A model generated the notes under the pieces. It was not told where the DNA came from. It saw only the letters and a program-made list of their open reading frames with translations, and did no database searches. Below, piece by piece: positions 11,401 to 25,019 of a stretch of DNA of 64,000 nt. Position 1 is the first letter of the stretch, and each line of letters opens with the position of its first letter. Both the position numbers and the translations under genes were made by a program. The DNA is from Morella rubra (Eukaryota; Streptophyta; Magnoliopsida; Fagales; Myricaceae): assembly GCA_003952965.2 (NCBI GenBank), contig CM025854.1, positions 19,390,111 through 19,454,110 of the forward strand, written 5' to 3'.

Positions 11401-14400
11401 TTTTATTGGTGGATTTCTACTTAGCTTGAATTCTAGAAAGAAGAGCTCGTTTCATGCTGCAATCCTATTCAGTATCCCATGCATGTCTTGGGGAACTGCT
11501 GTTTTGTTGTTACACATGGAACAGTCTGCTTGCTACTGCAAAAAATAAATAAATAAATAAAGTCTTCAGTAGTTCTAGTATCACGGAAGGGATTTTTCGT
11601 GATGGACCATATTTGATAGTAAACAAGCAAGAGAAAAAACAAAGCTTCTAATTCACAAGCTCTTGCTTGAGCAATGAAGTTAAAACGAGAGTACTTAACC
11701 TTAGGAAAGTTGTACAATAAAACAAACCTAAGGCCTCGTACAAGCTTTTCATAACCATGAGCCAACTTGGTTTGAAGATATCTTGATCTCAAATAAAACC
11801 CATAATTAGAGCTGAGGCAGTCCTATAACAGAACACGAACTCCCATACAACAGAACCATAAAATATTATATATGTTAAATTGCTAAAATACCATTAATGA
11901 GTAAACTTATGATTACTGCATATTAAAAATCATGCTTACCTGAAAAAAATAAATAAAAAAACTTAAAATGCTATTATCAAGCTTTTTACTTGTCCTTTTT
12001 GTGCCCTTATCATTCCCTTAGTGTGGAGGAAGGTCCAATCGTGAACTTAAATTCAATGTTTTCGAAGCACTTCGACAGTGTGGAATTATATTCTAAGTAA
12101 CGTTCTTTGATTCATTGCAGTCTCTCAATAAGGGCAGGTTTTATAATAATGTCGCTTACATCCACAGACAAAACTGTCCTAGTTTTTTGGCCCCTTTTAT
12201 ACACTGAAAGTTCGTGAAAATACAAGTGCATATTCTTGTACCATAAATGTTGCTGGATGCATTCTTTTAATTCATTATTTTTTGTACTAATTCAGTAATG
12301 CTGTATTGCAGGATTGCCACGGAAGCTAACCTTCCTTCCGTACAGCTTTCTGCACTAGAGAACATGCACTATAGCCACATGATCAGATTTGACAATGTTG
12401 AAGAGGCCAGGTAAATTTGGTTCATGCAACCCCTCCTTAACCATATAGGGCTGTTAAATTTCAGTCAGACTGCAGGTGCAACTTTGCAAGTTATGGAACG
12501 TTCCACTGTTCAAAATTGAGTTTTGTGGATTTTAAAGAAAGATGCTCCTGTGTAGGAGATTGCAGCTTTTAATTAACGGATTGAAGCAGTCCAAAGATAA
12601 AGAGCTTGAAAGGCATAACTTGGCAGAGGAGTGCTGCTCTGAAACTGACACAGAAGGGAATGATCATTCATCAGAGAGAAGGTCTAATGCACGCTGCTCA
12701 CCAGATGCCAGTAACTGGAATTATAGTATATCAAACTCTGGAGCCAGTGGAGAAGAGCCGAGTGATGATGTACCTCTGATATCATTCTTTGGGTCCTGTA
12801 AAAATTCAACCAAAAATAAATCAGTCCAGTTAAAAAAGCACAATAATCATTCTCAGACAATCAAAATGTCTCCAAAATGTTTGTCTAAATCAACCAACAA
12901 TCAGCAGCCAGTTGTTGGTCGTAAACGTGTTCGTGTCATCCTTTCTGATGATGATAGCGAACTGCCAGATGAGGTCGAGTGCTCAAAAGGTACGCCTGAT
13001 AAATGCCCAGTACAGTTTGTTGCTACATCAGATGACTGGGTTTTAGTTATTATGTGGTTTGCTCTTTAGACTCTTACTGTACTGCCGGAATGCTGAACTT
13101 TATTTCTCGTCTGATTGCAGTTAAGACTAAACAGAGTTCAGCTAGTCATGATGGTACCTTTCAGGTAAACAAATTGTGTTTAGTCCTTGATAAGCATTAT
13201 TCCACTTTTTTAAGTTGATCCATTGCTGTCTGTCACTTACTCGTTTAGTTTTTCAGGAGATTGCTGCAGCTTCTTACAAATGTGCCACCAGGTCCTGCAA
13301 GCCCATTGATATTGAAGAAAGCACTAGTTCATACAGATCAAAGAGTCCTAACTTAGCCACTCAAAATGGCAAACTCTTCAGATCTTCAAGCATTGACGAA
13401 GTTGCTGTTACCTCTGATTTTGCTGCTAGCGGTTCTAAATGCATTATTGACGTCACTGGAAACCTGTTGCATGAGCATGCTGATCTCAAGTGTCATGCTT
13501 CTGGTGACAAACATGATGTGAGTGTCGCTCATATCATACTTGTAAAAAAATATCCAAGTAGTCTTGTATGATTGCTTTATTTTGCTAATTAATGGTTTTT
13601 CATACTGTTATCAGCACTGTATTACTTGCAAGATTGACAAGGATCTGATACTTGTTGAAACAAGCTTATGCAAGGACGGTAATAAGTTGAGCATTGAATG
13701 TGTGAAGGTTGAACTGGCATGCCTTTATTTTCTGCGGCTTCCCATTGAAAAGAGATCAGAGGGTAGGCATTTACTGAGGAATATCATATGCTACTAATTA
13801 TATTTGAGTTGAATCCTTGGCATATACGATGATTATCCCACTGCAATAGTGTCTGGTGTAGGTTATTTTCTCTTTAAACGCCAAAGAATTTAGTTGCTCT
13901 TAAGTGGTTTTTGCCGCATAAGAAAAGCTAAGAAGGGGAATGCATTTAAGTGTTTAAGTGTACCTCCACTCTTGATGTCCCCAAATGTGGGAATTAGGCT
14001 GCACATGCATGCTTTGTAGTGTCTGATATAAGTGGACAGTGTATTAGAACTTCTGCCAAATATGATGCCACAATAGTAAAGTGGAAAAGGAAAAAGCTGA
14101 GCATGGTATTGATGCTCTAATCGTCCTCATGTGTTTGTTGGGGTGAATAAAGGTTGAACTACCTTAGCCTTAGTGGCGGACCATTACTAATTGCCAAGTG
14201 ACAAGCACAAACCTAAGCTTGAACACATTGAGCCTTCGCTACCTTATCTACATGCATGTTCCTAATGGTGATTTACAAGCTTTTTATTTATCCAGTCATA
14301 CTGTTCTCTCTTGTGATGCAACTGACAAGAAAGGATGAAAACTTGGTGGGTGCTGCAAGCAAGTACTACCGTGCATGTTCCCTCAGCAATTTTTATCCTC

Positions 14401-17400
14401 TATGATTTCATTAATAAGGTGGATTCTTTCTCACTAGGTCTGTTGCCCATAATTCAGCGAATAGAGTGCAGTGGAAGAGTTTTGGAATCTTTAGAGACAA
14501 TTGAAACTCTTAAGGATCATTTGGGAAAAGTCTTGCTTGAAGCTTTCATTGATGGTATGTAGATTAACTGCAATATTAGATTTCTAGAGGAGTTGATCTA
14601 TCATTTTTATTGTTCCTTGTGACTGATGCTCGTTATTTGGAAATGTTATCATTCATCTGAAAGAAATTGTTGCCTGTTATTGAATATAACATCCTGAAGG
14701 TTAGTGCCATGGTAGAGTCCTGGGCTCTCGAGCATAAGTGTGTTTGATCTTGAGAATGGCCATGTCATGCCCTGTGCTAAATGTTAGGACCATATCTATA
14801 TCACTCCTCAACCCACTTTGCTAGAGAGGGAATAACATTGGGTGCTGCCCTAATTTTATATTTGTAATTAATGCTACATAGTGGAAAATTTTATAATAAT
14901 CCATGATGGCTTGAAAAAGAAAAGGTGACCATCGGAAGCAATCGGGGAGGGCTTCTGCGAATGTGAGTAAATATCTGTGCAGAACACTACTGGAGGCGAT
15001 GGGTGCCATTCCATTTTCTTATTCTGTTTCCCACCCCTTTTTTTGGTACTTTTCCTATGAGAATTCTTATTGTGGAGGGTAACCACTTCAAAAGTATTTT
15101 CAAAGCTAATTACTCCCTGGTATGATTTGTTTCGGATTATGTCACAACCAGGTGCTGATTTGGTGTTGAATTCACGTAATACAGCAGTCCGGAGCAGAAC
15201 TAGAAATCTAAAATCCTGATAGGCTGCTAGCTTATATTGCATATATCGCACGTCGGCTCCAACATCTTTTAGGCTATCTCTAGAGTAGAAATGCATGAGC
15301 TTATCTTGTTATACAGAATTGTTATGCATTGTTTATTTTTAAATTTAGCTTTCCCTCACGGAAGTGTTCTTTCGTTAATTAGCTATGCATTTAATTTGTA
15401 TCATATGTTTCCAGGGTGGATTCAAAAGCCGTTGATGAAACTGTACATTGAAAGCTGCAGTGAGTTATCTGAGGCACCTAATATGAAATTGCTAAAGAAA
15501 CTTTACAATAAAACAATGGAGGTAGGTTCTATTTAACAAGGAAAAACCTTATATTCTTGTTTGTGGACACTAATAGATTTGTTTACTTGGTACGTATACT
15601 TCTTTGTTTACCAGGTTTCAGATGATGAAGTTATTGTGTCTGAATGTGAATTGCAAGATTTATCAATCACTCCATTGTTGAATGCCCTGCATGCCCACAA
15701 AACTTTTGCCTTGTTAGACCTTTCTCACAATCTGTTAGGTAATGGTATCTGGTTTCTACCTCATCTGTTTTCCTTGTTTCAGAACAGAACGGTTTTTTGT
15801 GATTCTCTTTGCATTTTGTTTTAAGAAAGGAGTAGCTAATAGTGCTTGCTATCCCTAGGAAATGCTACAATAGAGAAACTTCAACAAGTATTTGCATCAG
15901 GCCAACATTATGGCGGCTTAACTTTAGATCTGCACTGCAATCGATTTGGTCCAACTGCTTTGTTTCAGGTTTGTAACTTGCAACAATTTGCATTTCTGCA
16001 AGTAAAGAACTTTTTATTGATGGCATTCAAAGTTCAGCTCCCTCATGCTTTTACAGTCGATTATAGATTTCTCATAAGGACTGAATTTTGGCCCTCACAT
16101 AAACCCCCCTTCTTTTCTTTAGTTTGCTTCTAGCACACACTTTAGCAGGCATATGGCTATCAGATTGAATCTCATCTTACAAGGGCACACAAAGGTATTC
16201 CTAGATTTGAGGGCTGGTCTTGTGATGATTGAACATAGAAGGGTATATCTAGGCATGATTTTGTGGCTGAATGCTACCTTTCCTTTTACAAGAGAACTAT
16301 TGAGTTCATTCCATGGAAGGTGAGGAGTTCACTTCTATGGAGGCATTGAGAGGTCTGGACCCATTTTTTTCTCACCTTCAATAAAAGAACTCATTCTTCT
16401 GGTTCATCAGTAGCATGACTAAAGTTGTTGTACTGTATTTGAATCCATCAGTGGCTGACTAACATGAGTAATGCTTTTTGAGTTTTTCAGTTCTGTTTAA
16501 CCTTAGCTTGTCACTCTTCAGATTTGTGAATGCCCTGTGCTATTTACTCGATTGGAAGTGCTTAATGTCTCTGGAAACCGCCTTACTGATGCTTGTGGAT
16601 CTTACCTTTCAACTATTTTGGAAAAATGCAAGGGTAAAGTGCTTTTCGTGCAGCCCACTTTATTTAAATATTGGTTCAGTCTCTTCTGAATAGTCATCAG
16701 TAGCTTTGTGCTGCTTTTTTGTGGATTATTTTTTAATTTTAGCTTTTACGGTATCAACTTTCTATCTCTTTCAAATATATTATCATGCGATTCTTATTGT
16801 AAATAACCCCTATGCCTTCAGCTCACCTATGCTCTCCGTTTCCTAGGCCTGTGCAGCTTGAATATAGAACGCTGTTCTATAACATCTAGAACCATTCAGA
16901 AGGTTGCTGATGCACTAAATACTGGATCTGTACTTGAACATCTTTCTATAGGTATGCTTGACTTATAGAGTAGGTAATCTTAATTCATTATGTGTCTTTA
17001 TCTTACTAGGCTGTCCAACTCTTTTCTTGGATAGGATATAACGACCCTGTATCAGGAAATGCCATTAGCAGTCTACTGGTCAAGCTTGCCAGTTTGAAGA
17101 GGTTTTGATCATTTTGAAGTTCTACTCCTTTTTCTGTTTATATTGGCAGTAAATATGCCCTAAATTAAGTTCACTCTTCTACAGATTTTCAGAATTGAAT
17201 CTGAGTGGTTTAAAGCTAAGCAAGCCTGTTGTTGATAGCCTTTGCCAGCTTGCTAAAGCCTCGTGTTTGTCAGGATTAATGCTAGGGGGTGCTGGTATAG
17301 GAACAGTGAGTTTCTGTGTTATTCTGTCTCTGTTATGATTGTTGTTTGAGTACACCTGTAGGTATTTTATCTCCCGTCTCCTGTGACTCGATTCATTTAT

Positions 17401-20400
17401 TTGCAGGAGGGGGCATTACAATTAACGGCGTCATTGTTCAATGGGATTGAAGACCTACTAAAACTTGACCTGTCTTATTGTGGACTGACATCTAAGTATG
17501 TTCTCAGACTCAAAGATGATCTGGCTTGTGGCATTCTTGAGCTGAACCTTTCCGGAAATCCTATTATGTTAGAGGTTTGTTCTTTATTTATTACAAGAGG
17601 CTTTTTTAACTATTATACTTCTTATGCATGTTCCTACTGGTTGGTTTCTTTTGTAAGTGGTTAATACATATTAGTGAAGCAGAGAATGTTTGACCTTTCC
17701 CCTTACTTGATCTATCACCCTTTTAACTTCTTTTTCAATTATTTCTGTCACCATTTTAAATACTATAGTGCTATTTCTGCATTCTAATGGGCTGTTCAAG
17801 TTTAATTTTTTGATTTGACATCCTAATTTTGCTTTACTGTCTTTCCACGGGAACCATTTTCTGTAATTTTACTTTATCTGCATAGGCATATGAGTTGGCT
17901 TCAACATAAAACCACGTTAAAAACGCAGCCAGAGTATTCCCTATGTTTGATTGAACTTGCTGGCTATTTATAGTTAGGCAGAACTAGCTTGAATAAGATC
18001 ATGATCATGTAGATTTAGAGAATAAGGCATGGTGTACAATTTGTTGTCTTTTCCATACAAGCTCAATAGAGCCTTCCTTCAAAATTTTCCGGTCGCTGCA
18101 TCATTTCCTTTTGTCATTCCACTCTATTTAAGGCCTTTTTTGTTATTGTTAAATCTTAGGCCGATATCATTCATCAACATCTCCTTTTTGTACTTCAATT
18201 AGCTGTCATTTCAATCTACTTTGTATTGCTACTCATTTGCAGTCCTGGGAGTACCATTTTAGCATCTCGGCCATGTTCTTTATCGCTGGATTTTATTTTC
18301 TTGCTCTTATCTATCTTGACAGTTCTATTTAAGCTTCTTTCCGACTTTTCTTCTTTTATTGATCGCATCAATGTATTGTCTTTTGAGCTATATTAACAGT
18401 CATGTCAATGTCTTTTGCTGTTGACATTCTACAAATTATATATCCAATCCACAAGACTAGAATATAAAGGTTCAAGGGGCTAAACTATAGATGACGCACG
18501 TAGACTTTTTCCCCGTTTTAAAGTACAACTAATCATGTCTCTGATCCTAATTAAGTTGGTAGGTTCTATTGATGATTACAGTATTATGTTGAGCCCCTTG
18601 ATCAGTGATAATGCACATCTATTGTGCACTTTGTCTGTTCTTAACATAATGAACCATCTTGTCGTTAAAAACTGCAGGGAGTATTCCCCTGTAATTGAAC
18701 TTGCTGGCTATTTATAGTTAGGCAGAACTAGCTTGAATTCATGATCATGTAATTCAATAAGGCAAGTACCAATTCCATGAGAGATGGTCAACAAATAGTG
18801 AGCTGTACTTTGTATTGCTACTCATTTGCAAGTTTAGCAATGTTCTTTAGGGTGACAGAAGTCCGTGATCGCATCAAATGAGCTATATTAACAGTCATGT
18901 CAAGTTGCAAGACTAGAATATAAAGGTTTAAACTATAGATGTAGAAAAGATCATGTCTCTGATCCTCACTTTTGATCGCACATCTAATTAGAACTGTGTG
19001 CCCTCCTGTGTAGCTGTTGATGTATATCTTGTCGTTAATGGCCTGTAATCACTTCAATTCAAGGAGATTAAGTCAACAGTCGTTTGAATCCTTTTGAGGT
19101 TTGTGCTTATATTTTCTCTCACTTTTAAGGCTTAATTGCATTCAGGCCCCCTGAGATATACGAAGGTTGCAAATGAGTAACGTTTTCAACAAATAAACCC
19201 CTGAAGTAGAGTTTAAGTCAAATCGAGGCTGACCATTTTCCGATATAACGAATAAGAAAGCGCCATGCCCAATTAAAACATCCATGCCACATTTACGCTA
19301 GGTGTCTGTCTGCTCACTGCGTCTGGTTAAAATAAAGAAAAACAGCTGAATGATATGACGTCATTCTCCACATTGCAAACACCCGCATAGATGTGGCATG
19401 ATCATTTTAATTGGACAGCTTTCTAATTTGTTATGACTTGGATTTTAAAGCCCTGTTAGCAATGGCCGTTAAAGGAGAAATAGATGGAGGGGCCTCAATT
19501 TGACTTAAACTCTACCTCAGGAGTCTATTTGTTGAAAACGTTACCTCAGGGGTTTATTTGCAACCTTCATATACCTTAGGGGCCCTGAGTGCAATTAAGC
19601 CCACTTTTAATACCTTATGTGATATCATGTAGCTAAACTTTCTGTATTTTAAGGGTGCCTGACATTTAAGCATCCAAACAGGGTTCCAGTGCATTATCAT
19701 CGGTGCTCACAAACCCTCAATGTTGCCTAAGAATTCTGAGACTTAACAAATGTCAGCTTGGACTTGCTGGAGTTCGTCATATAATTCAGGCTTTAGCAGG
19801 TAAAATCAGGCTCTAGCCGCTTAAAGAAATGAGCCCACTTTTGCTTCCAGTATTTGTCCATAAAAGCAAACTTCTAAATCGTTGATTTGGGTGTTTCTAA
19901 CAGAAAATGTCTCTCTTCAAGAGCTCAGCCTTGCTGATAATGCCTGTCTGGATAAACTTTCTAGCCCCCAATATGGCTCAACAGGAGAGGGGAACTTGGA
20001 ATCCTTAAAGCAGGGAATCGACATATCTGAAACTTCTTCGAGGGGGTATGCAACCAACGAAATTGACACCACTCACCAGGGTTTATGCGCTGTGAACATG
20101 GCCTGCAATCAGCTCGAAGTTGCTGATAGTGAAGAAGATCCAATTAGAGTAAAAGCTGCTGCATCAGGAATTGATGACAGTTGTGCAAGTTCAGGTCAAA
20201 AAGATTTATCTCTTGAGTGCCAGTTCATTCAAGAGCTTTCAACTGCTATTAATATGGCAAAGAACTTGTGCTTGCTGGATCTTAGCAATAATGGCTTCTC
20301 AACAAAAGCTGCAGAAACTTTTTATAGTGCATGGTCAAGTTCAAGAATTAATATGGCTCAACAGGAGAGGCATATCGAGGGGCAGACAATCCACTTATAT

Positions 20401-20448
20401 ATAAAGGGAAAAAAGTGTTGCAGAGTGAAACCGTGCTGCAAGAATTAA
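8485..20448 (+). CDS. TSK: TONSOKU (TSK/BRU1/MGO3), TPR and LRR chromatin replication protein, 20 exons
   Basis: This is a nuclear protein that in plants keeps genome and chromatin state stable at replication forks; its TPR domain is known to read the replicative histone H3.1. Exons: 8485-8757, 9464-10264, 10732-10908, 11241-11332, 12312-12410, 12556-12989, 13121-13164, 13257-13517, 13615-13762, 14438-14554, 15415-15521, 15615-15738, 15859-15968, 16522-16633, 16847-16951, 17035-17101, 17185-17305, 17407-17574, 19682-19799, 19904-20448. All phases join, giving 4023 nt (1340 residues), close to the roughly 1300 residues of Arabidopsis TSK. TPR-like repeats fill about residues 25-450 ([31 protein letters not shown]). 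An acidic linker carries [11 protein letters not shown] (near 551) and [15 protein letters not shown] (near 602). Leucine-rich repeats run about 850-1160 ([30 protein letters not shown]), followed by a cysteine-rich end, [10 protein letters not shown]. The start is the first ATG and gives the conserved MGRDD. The donor of intron 16 (GTTTTG) is weak. Confidence 0.93.
14695..14840 (+). mobile_element. SINE-like insertion in TSK intron 10
   Basis: An A-box-like TAGTGCCATGG (14702-14712) and a degenerate B-box-like GTTTGATCTTG (from 14742) sit about 40 bp apart, the same spacing as in the candidate at 7325. No tRNA fold is preserved. The second box has drifted, so confidence is modest. Confidence 0.35.
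17911..19045 (+). repeat. Eroded direct duplication in TSK intron 18
   Basis: Copy A (about 17911-18658) and copy B (about 18659-19045) run in the same order: GTTAAAAACnGCAG, GAGTATTCC, AACTTGCTGGCTATTTATAG, GGCAGAACTAGCTTGAAT, TTTGTATTGCTACTCATTTG, GAGCTATATTAACAGTCATG, AAGACTAGAATATAAAGGTT, ATCATGTCTCTGATCCT, CTTGTCGTTAA. Copy B is about half as long and differs mainly by several internal deletions between well-conserved blocks. Confidence 0.75.
19120..19610. mobile_element. Non-autonomous MULE-like element in TSK intron 18
   Basis: The element at 19129-19601 (473 bp) starts GGCTTAATTGCATTCAGG and ends with the inverted partner CCTGAGTGCAATTAAGCC. The terminal inverted repeats are about 115 bp. 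It is flanked by a perfect 9-bp target duplication, CACTTTTAA (19120-19128 and 19602-19610). Long terminal repeats with a 9-bp duplication are the signature of Mutator-like elements. There is no transposase. It sits about 80 bp before exon 19, with no sign that it breaks splicing. Confidence 0.82.
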
Positions 20449-22185
20449 TTTTCCCTTTGCTGTTGGAGTTCCTTCTCTGAATAAATTCCCAGGATCAGCT
20501 GCTCTGGAAATATCGAAGTACATACTCTACACTTGCTAACTATGGGTTGTGTTGCTGATTAAATGTTACTTGGGTTGATTTGTGTATAGTGCCTACTCTT
20601 TTTTAAGATCTTATAGTAGTCATTACGCGCAAAAATTAAATTGACAAATGTGTATTGCTGAATAGCTGTTGAATCAAATGCAAATGCGATTGAATCAAGC
20701 AGGACCAGATGGTTTTTCTGCCTATTGCTCAAATCGTGTAACAACCAAATATGACAGTCAAGTTGAATACCTCAATGTTGTCTTAACAATTTCCTGAAAC
20801 GTGTTCGTTGTACAAAAACATTAGAGAAAACAGTAACGCGACGAGGTCTCAGTCGGAATCTGAATTGTGTTGGACATTAGGTCACATCATATAGTTCCGG
20901 TTACTCAGAATGTTTGTGTAATATCAAATAATCTTCAAAGTTCAAACTTCGGGGATATATATGCTTCAGTTGGAACTTGGAAATAGGAAATTATTGTAGC
21001 AAGATCTAACACGTAAATAAGCCCACTACGGATCACACCGGACTGAAGCCCAGTGTTCAAACTCTAGCCCACAGACTTGGCCCAATTTGGCTTCCAGGTT
21101 TGATCACCGGTATCAACGGTCCCTTGCAACCTTTTCCGTAAGTAATCGTCTACATTTCATGCGTATAATTAAGGGGAAAAAAACTCCATATTTCACTTCC
21201 ATGTGGGAATCTGGAAACAATCTTTGGAATTGGGACCCTTTGTTGCATCTTATTGGGGCATTATCTCTTACAAGCTCAGAAGCTCTACTCTAGGTCCTAT
21301 TAGGAATTGCATTTAGAGATGCAGCTTTTTGAATAATTTCTTAAAATCTTAGCTGGATCATTATCAAGGATTTTTTAATTAGTCCCCCCTACCCCGGGGG
21401 TCAAGACTGTTGGTCAAATTATGAGTCTTAAGGTCCTGAAACTTTTGCGTTAAATGAGTTAGTAATATAATTCGAGTGACCCATACGAGCCGTATAACAT
21501 GTTATAGAATGGGATACATTGGGGCCCAAATGTATTTGCAATAATTGCCATTACCTATTTAAGAAACCAACTAACTCAGGGACACGTTCGGCGGTCCAAA
21601 ATCTTTATTGAACATCGGCCACTGATCAGGGAATATGTTGCGTACGGACGGCAATTAACAGTTCGACCAGAATATGAAACGTATGGTTCCTATATATATA
21701 TATAACCAATTAGAACAAGCAAAAGAATTAATAATGGACATGTCATCGCCTAACAAGGGTGAAAAAGCATGTATCGTTCACCTTATGGTGGGTGTGGGAA
21801 GATGGTCAACTTTATTTACAATTGATATAGAGTTTTTTTTTTTTTTTGGCTTAATTCCTTTTCATGTTGTTCCTGCCAGCTTCTTGCTACCGCAGAATTT
21901 GTTTTCTGAACCCAGTGAGGATGGATTATCTAGTTCGTTATTTGAATAAAAGTTAGTTGCTTAAAAAGTATCTCCCAATTTTACCTCTTAAGAGATACCC
22001 AACCGCATTATTGGATAAAAAAATCAATATGCTTTTAATATCGAATCAAAATCAACTCAGGCAAAGTAATGTATTGGGTCGAACTATTCTTTGATGTAAA
22101 GATAATAACCATGAGTAATTATGAGATATACAATACGTTATATACATATAATCATTGCACTTTTTCTTAAGTTAACAAAAAATTA
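20449..22185. other. TSK 3' flank and intergenic DNA
   Basis: The sequence is AT-rich with no conserved frame. It will include the TSK 3' UTR, though no unique polyadenylation signal stands out. Confidence 0.5.
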
Positions 22186-22729
22186 AAGCAAAATTGCACC
22201 TATGGTCCCTAAGGTATTTGAAAGTTGCAATTGGATACTCGAGTTAACAAATTACCCATTTAGCTCTCTGAGGTAATGATTTCAAGAAAAAAGGCCCATC
22301 CATCGACCTCTGTTAACGGTAAATGCTAACATGTCAAATTAATGTAACATCAATTTAATCAAATTGCGCCACATGCCCAATCTAAATGTGTCAATTCATA
22401 AAAGTCACGTCAGCATCGGCCTGTCACCCATTTATGCCACGTTATTGCCACATTTGCAAAGCCTACAAAACACACAAAAAAAAAATACCTAAGTTTTTCT
22501 CTCTACCCATCCCTTCGAACCACCTCCCACATTCTCCCTCAAAAATTTCAAAGTCAGTAGAATCCCTACATGTTAGCATTTACAATTAGGAAGGTGGATG
22601 GAGGTAGAAGGAGGGCCTCTTTTTCCCGAAATCATTTCTTCGTGGAGTTAAATGATTAATTTGTTACCTCAAAGACCCAATTACAACTTTCGAATATCTT
22701 GCCGTGGGTGCAATTTTGCCAAAAATTAA
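22178..22729. mobile_element. Non-autonomous MULE-like element
   Basis: The element at 22187-22720 (534 bp) has long inverted ends, GCAAAATTGCACCTATGG on the left and CCGTGGGTGCAATTTTGC on the right. Similarity continues inward for over 120 bp (for example GAAAGTTGCAATTGG against its partner). The flanks share the 9-bp duplication AAAAATTAA (22178-22186 and 22721-22729). No transposase is encoded. It is related in style to the elements at 19120, 32359 and 56951 but is not an obvious copy of them. Confidence 0.75.
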
Positions 22730-25019
22730 TAAATATATGTACATAGTAAACTAAATCAAGAAATAATTGATAAAAAACAAATCAAAGAACAATTAATTTT
22801 ATTTCTACCTATTCAAGAGCTAAGCCTTTTTGAAGATGGTGCGTGGGTTATCCAAATAAGTCCACTTCCCTAACCCTCTATGATATGTGAATCACTTTCC
22901 CCTTCCCCAAATTAACGAAGAAAAAGAACTTTATTTCTACCATAAAAAAAGTAACTTTCTATTATCAATAATAATCCACATATTTAATGGGAGTTATCGT
23001 AGTTGTCACGAGCATATGTGTTCCGGTGAAATGGACACAATCAGCTGCTGAAAATGAAGGGAATTAGTTGAATTATTTGCAACACCAAAAGGGACATAAT
23101 TAAACTCATAATTCGTATACTATTGACAATGCTTATGAATAATTCAGAGCTCGAGTGCGCATCATTATTACCGTGGTTCGCCAATTAGTTTACTTTCTTT
23201 TAACTTATTCAATCATTTCTCAGTATCCTGGAAAATTATACCGTATATCCCCATCATAATTCCCATTTAATAATTTTGCACTCCATTTACCCTGCTGATC
23301 TCCTTTTTCTTTATGAAAGGGTTAAGCCGAAACTACGCCGTCGACCTTGGCAACTCCTTTAGATCTCTTTTGTAAACATTAATACTTTCTTTTTAACATT
23401 CTTTCGGTGAACGGAAAGAGTCATCATCTTCCCGTATAGTTGATTGGTTGGTAGAAAAGGAGGCCTTTTGAAATCTCGGTGATTATCCAGACCTTTAGAT
23501 AATGGAGTATAATGACCGTAATTTTTGGGAAATTGTATCTAATTATATATGTTCCCGAACTTCATCATGTATAACTTCAGTTGATTGTGGCGCTAAATAT
23601 TGGCTGCCCTCAATTCAAAAGTTTTGCTGCTATAAACAGATAATTCACTCAGAATGCTGTCATTTTTCAGAAAATTTTACCTAACTATATATGCTCTAAA
23701 ATGTGAACTATAGGGTAAAAATTTAGAAGATTGAACCCACGCAAATGGGAAAAAAAAAAACTCTTGATTTATTACAATTATTGTGAATCTATCACTTATC
23801 CTATAAGAAAAAATAGATTTTATTATTTAAGTTATTTTTTAATAAGAATTGAATAAGTTTAGAAGGCATATTCTTGTATTATGGATCCTTCAGAAATAAT
23901 CCAAGAATTGGATTATGATCCTCGTGCATATGCATGTGGGAAATACGTGTAATCACAGTATATGTGCAACGCGATGGTGCTTAATTCGCAAGCTAACTCA
24001 ATTTCTTTAATTTCTTTTCTTCGATCTCCTTCCTTTTTCCTTTTCTATTTGTGATGATACCGACTTATATAATGCACTTTGTGATTTTCACTTTCAATAG
24101 CCTTTAGGTCATGAAACTGTTTGCAAAATCTTGGCTGTCAACCAATCATCAATTTCATCTGTGTTTACTTTGATTCCAAGTGGTTGTAATCACCCGTCGT
24201 TTCAGGCTTGTAATTACCCTTCTTTTCCATCTGGAGCACGTATGTATAAACAATAATTTGGATTAATTACGATGTGGATTCCTCAAGCGTACCGAATATA
24301 TATACCCCATAATGTCATAGATACGTAGTTACGTGTTGTAGGATACATGCAATTATGATTGTCATCCTCATTCAATTGGGGCGGTGGAGTAATCATGGCC
24401 ATCTGATCAAAGCGATTATGTGATTAGATATATATATCATCTTTCACTTGTGTCATGCATGTACACAGAGATCTCTCAGTTTGTGAAATGAATAAGCACA
24501 AAGCAGAAAGAGAAGAAACGATCGAAGAGCCCTATTTCCCTGCAGTAATATTTCTCATCATCCCCCAAAGGTTCTTGATTGGGTTCAAACCAATATTTTA
24601 GCCTTGTATTCGTAATCATGTTAGTTCATTATTTGTCTTCTTTAAACGACAAACCTGGTAAAAGAAAGTGTCTTATCCTAGGTTTCGAAACTCGTGACTG
24701 GCATATATAATCTCATCGATCCTTCTAATTCATATAAATTGTTCGATGGCAAGATGCCGCGGCCCCCAGATAGATGCAGTAGTGCAATGTTCATCATTGT
24801 CTCTCAAAACCCTTTCCACGATCAGCAGAAGCTTTTCAAAGTAGAACAGAGAAAATACCCACATACGGAAACTTTTTGGTTCTTTAATTTACTTTTTGCC
24901 TTGAAACAGGGATCGGCAGAGTTCGACTTCTACTTTAGCCTTTAGGCAGCTTAGTCAAAGGAGTTGTGAGACAACAAGAGTTTCAGACGGTCAATAGAAA
25001 ATTCCACCGGGGGCCCCGT

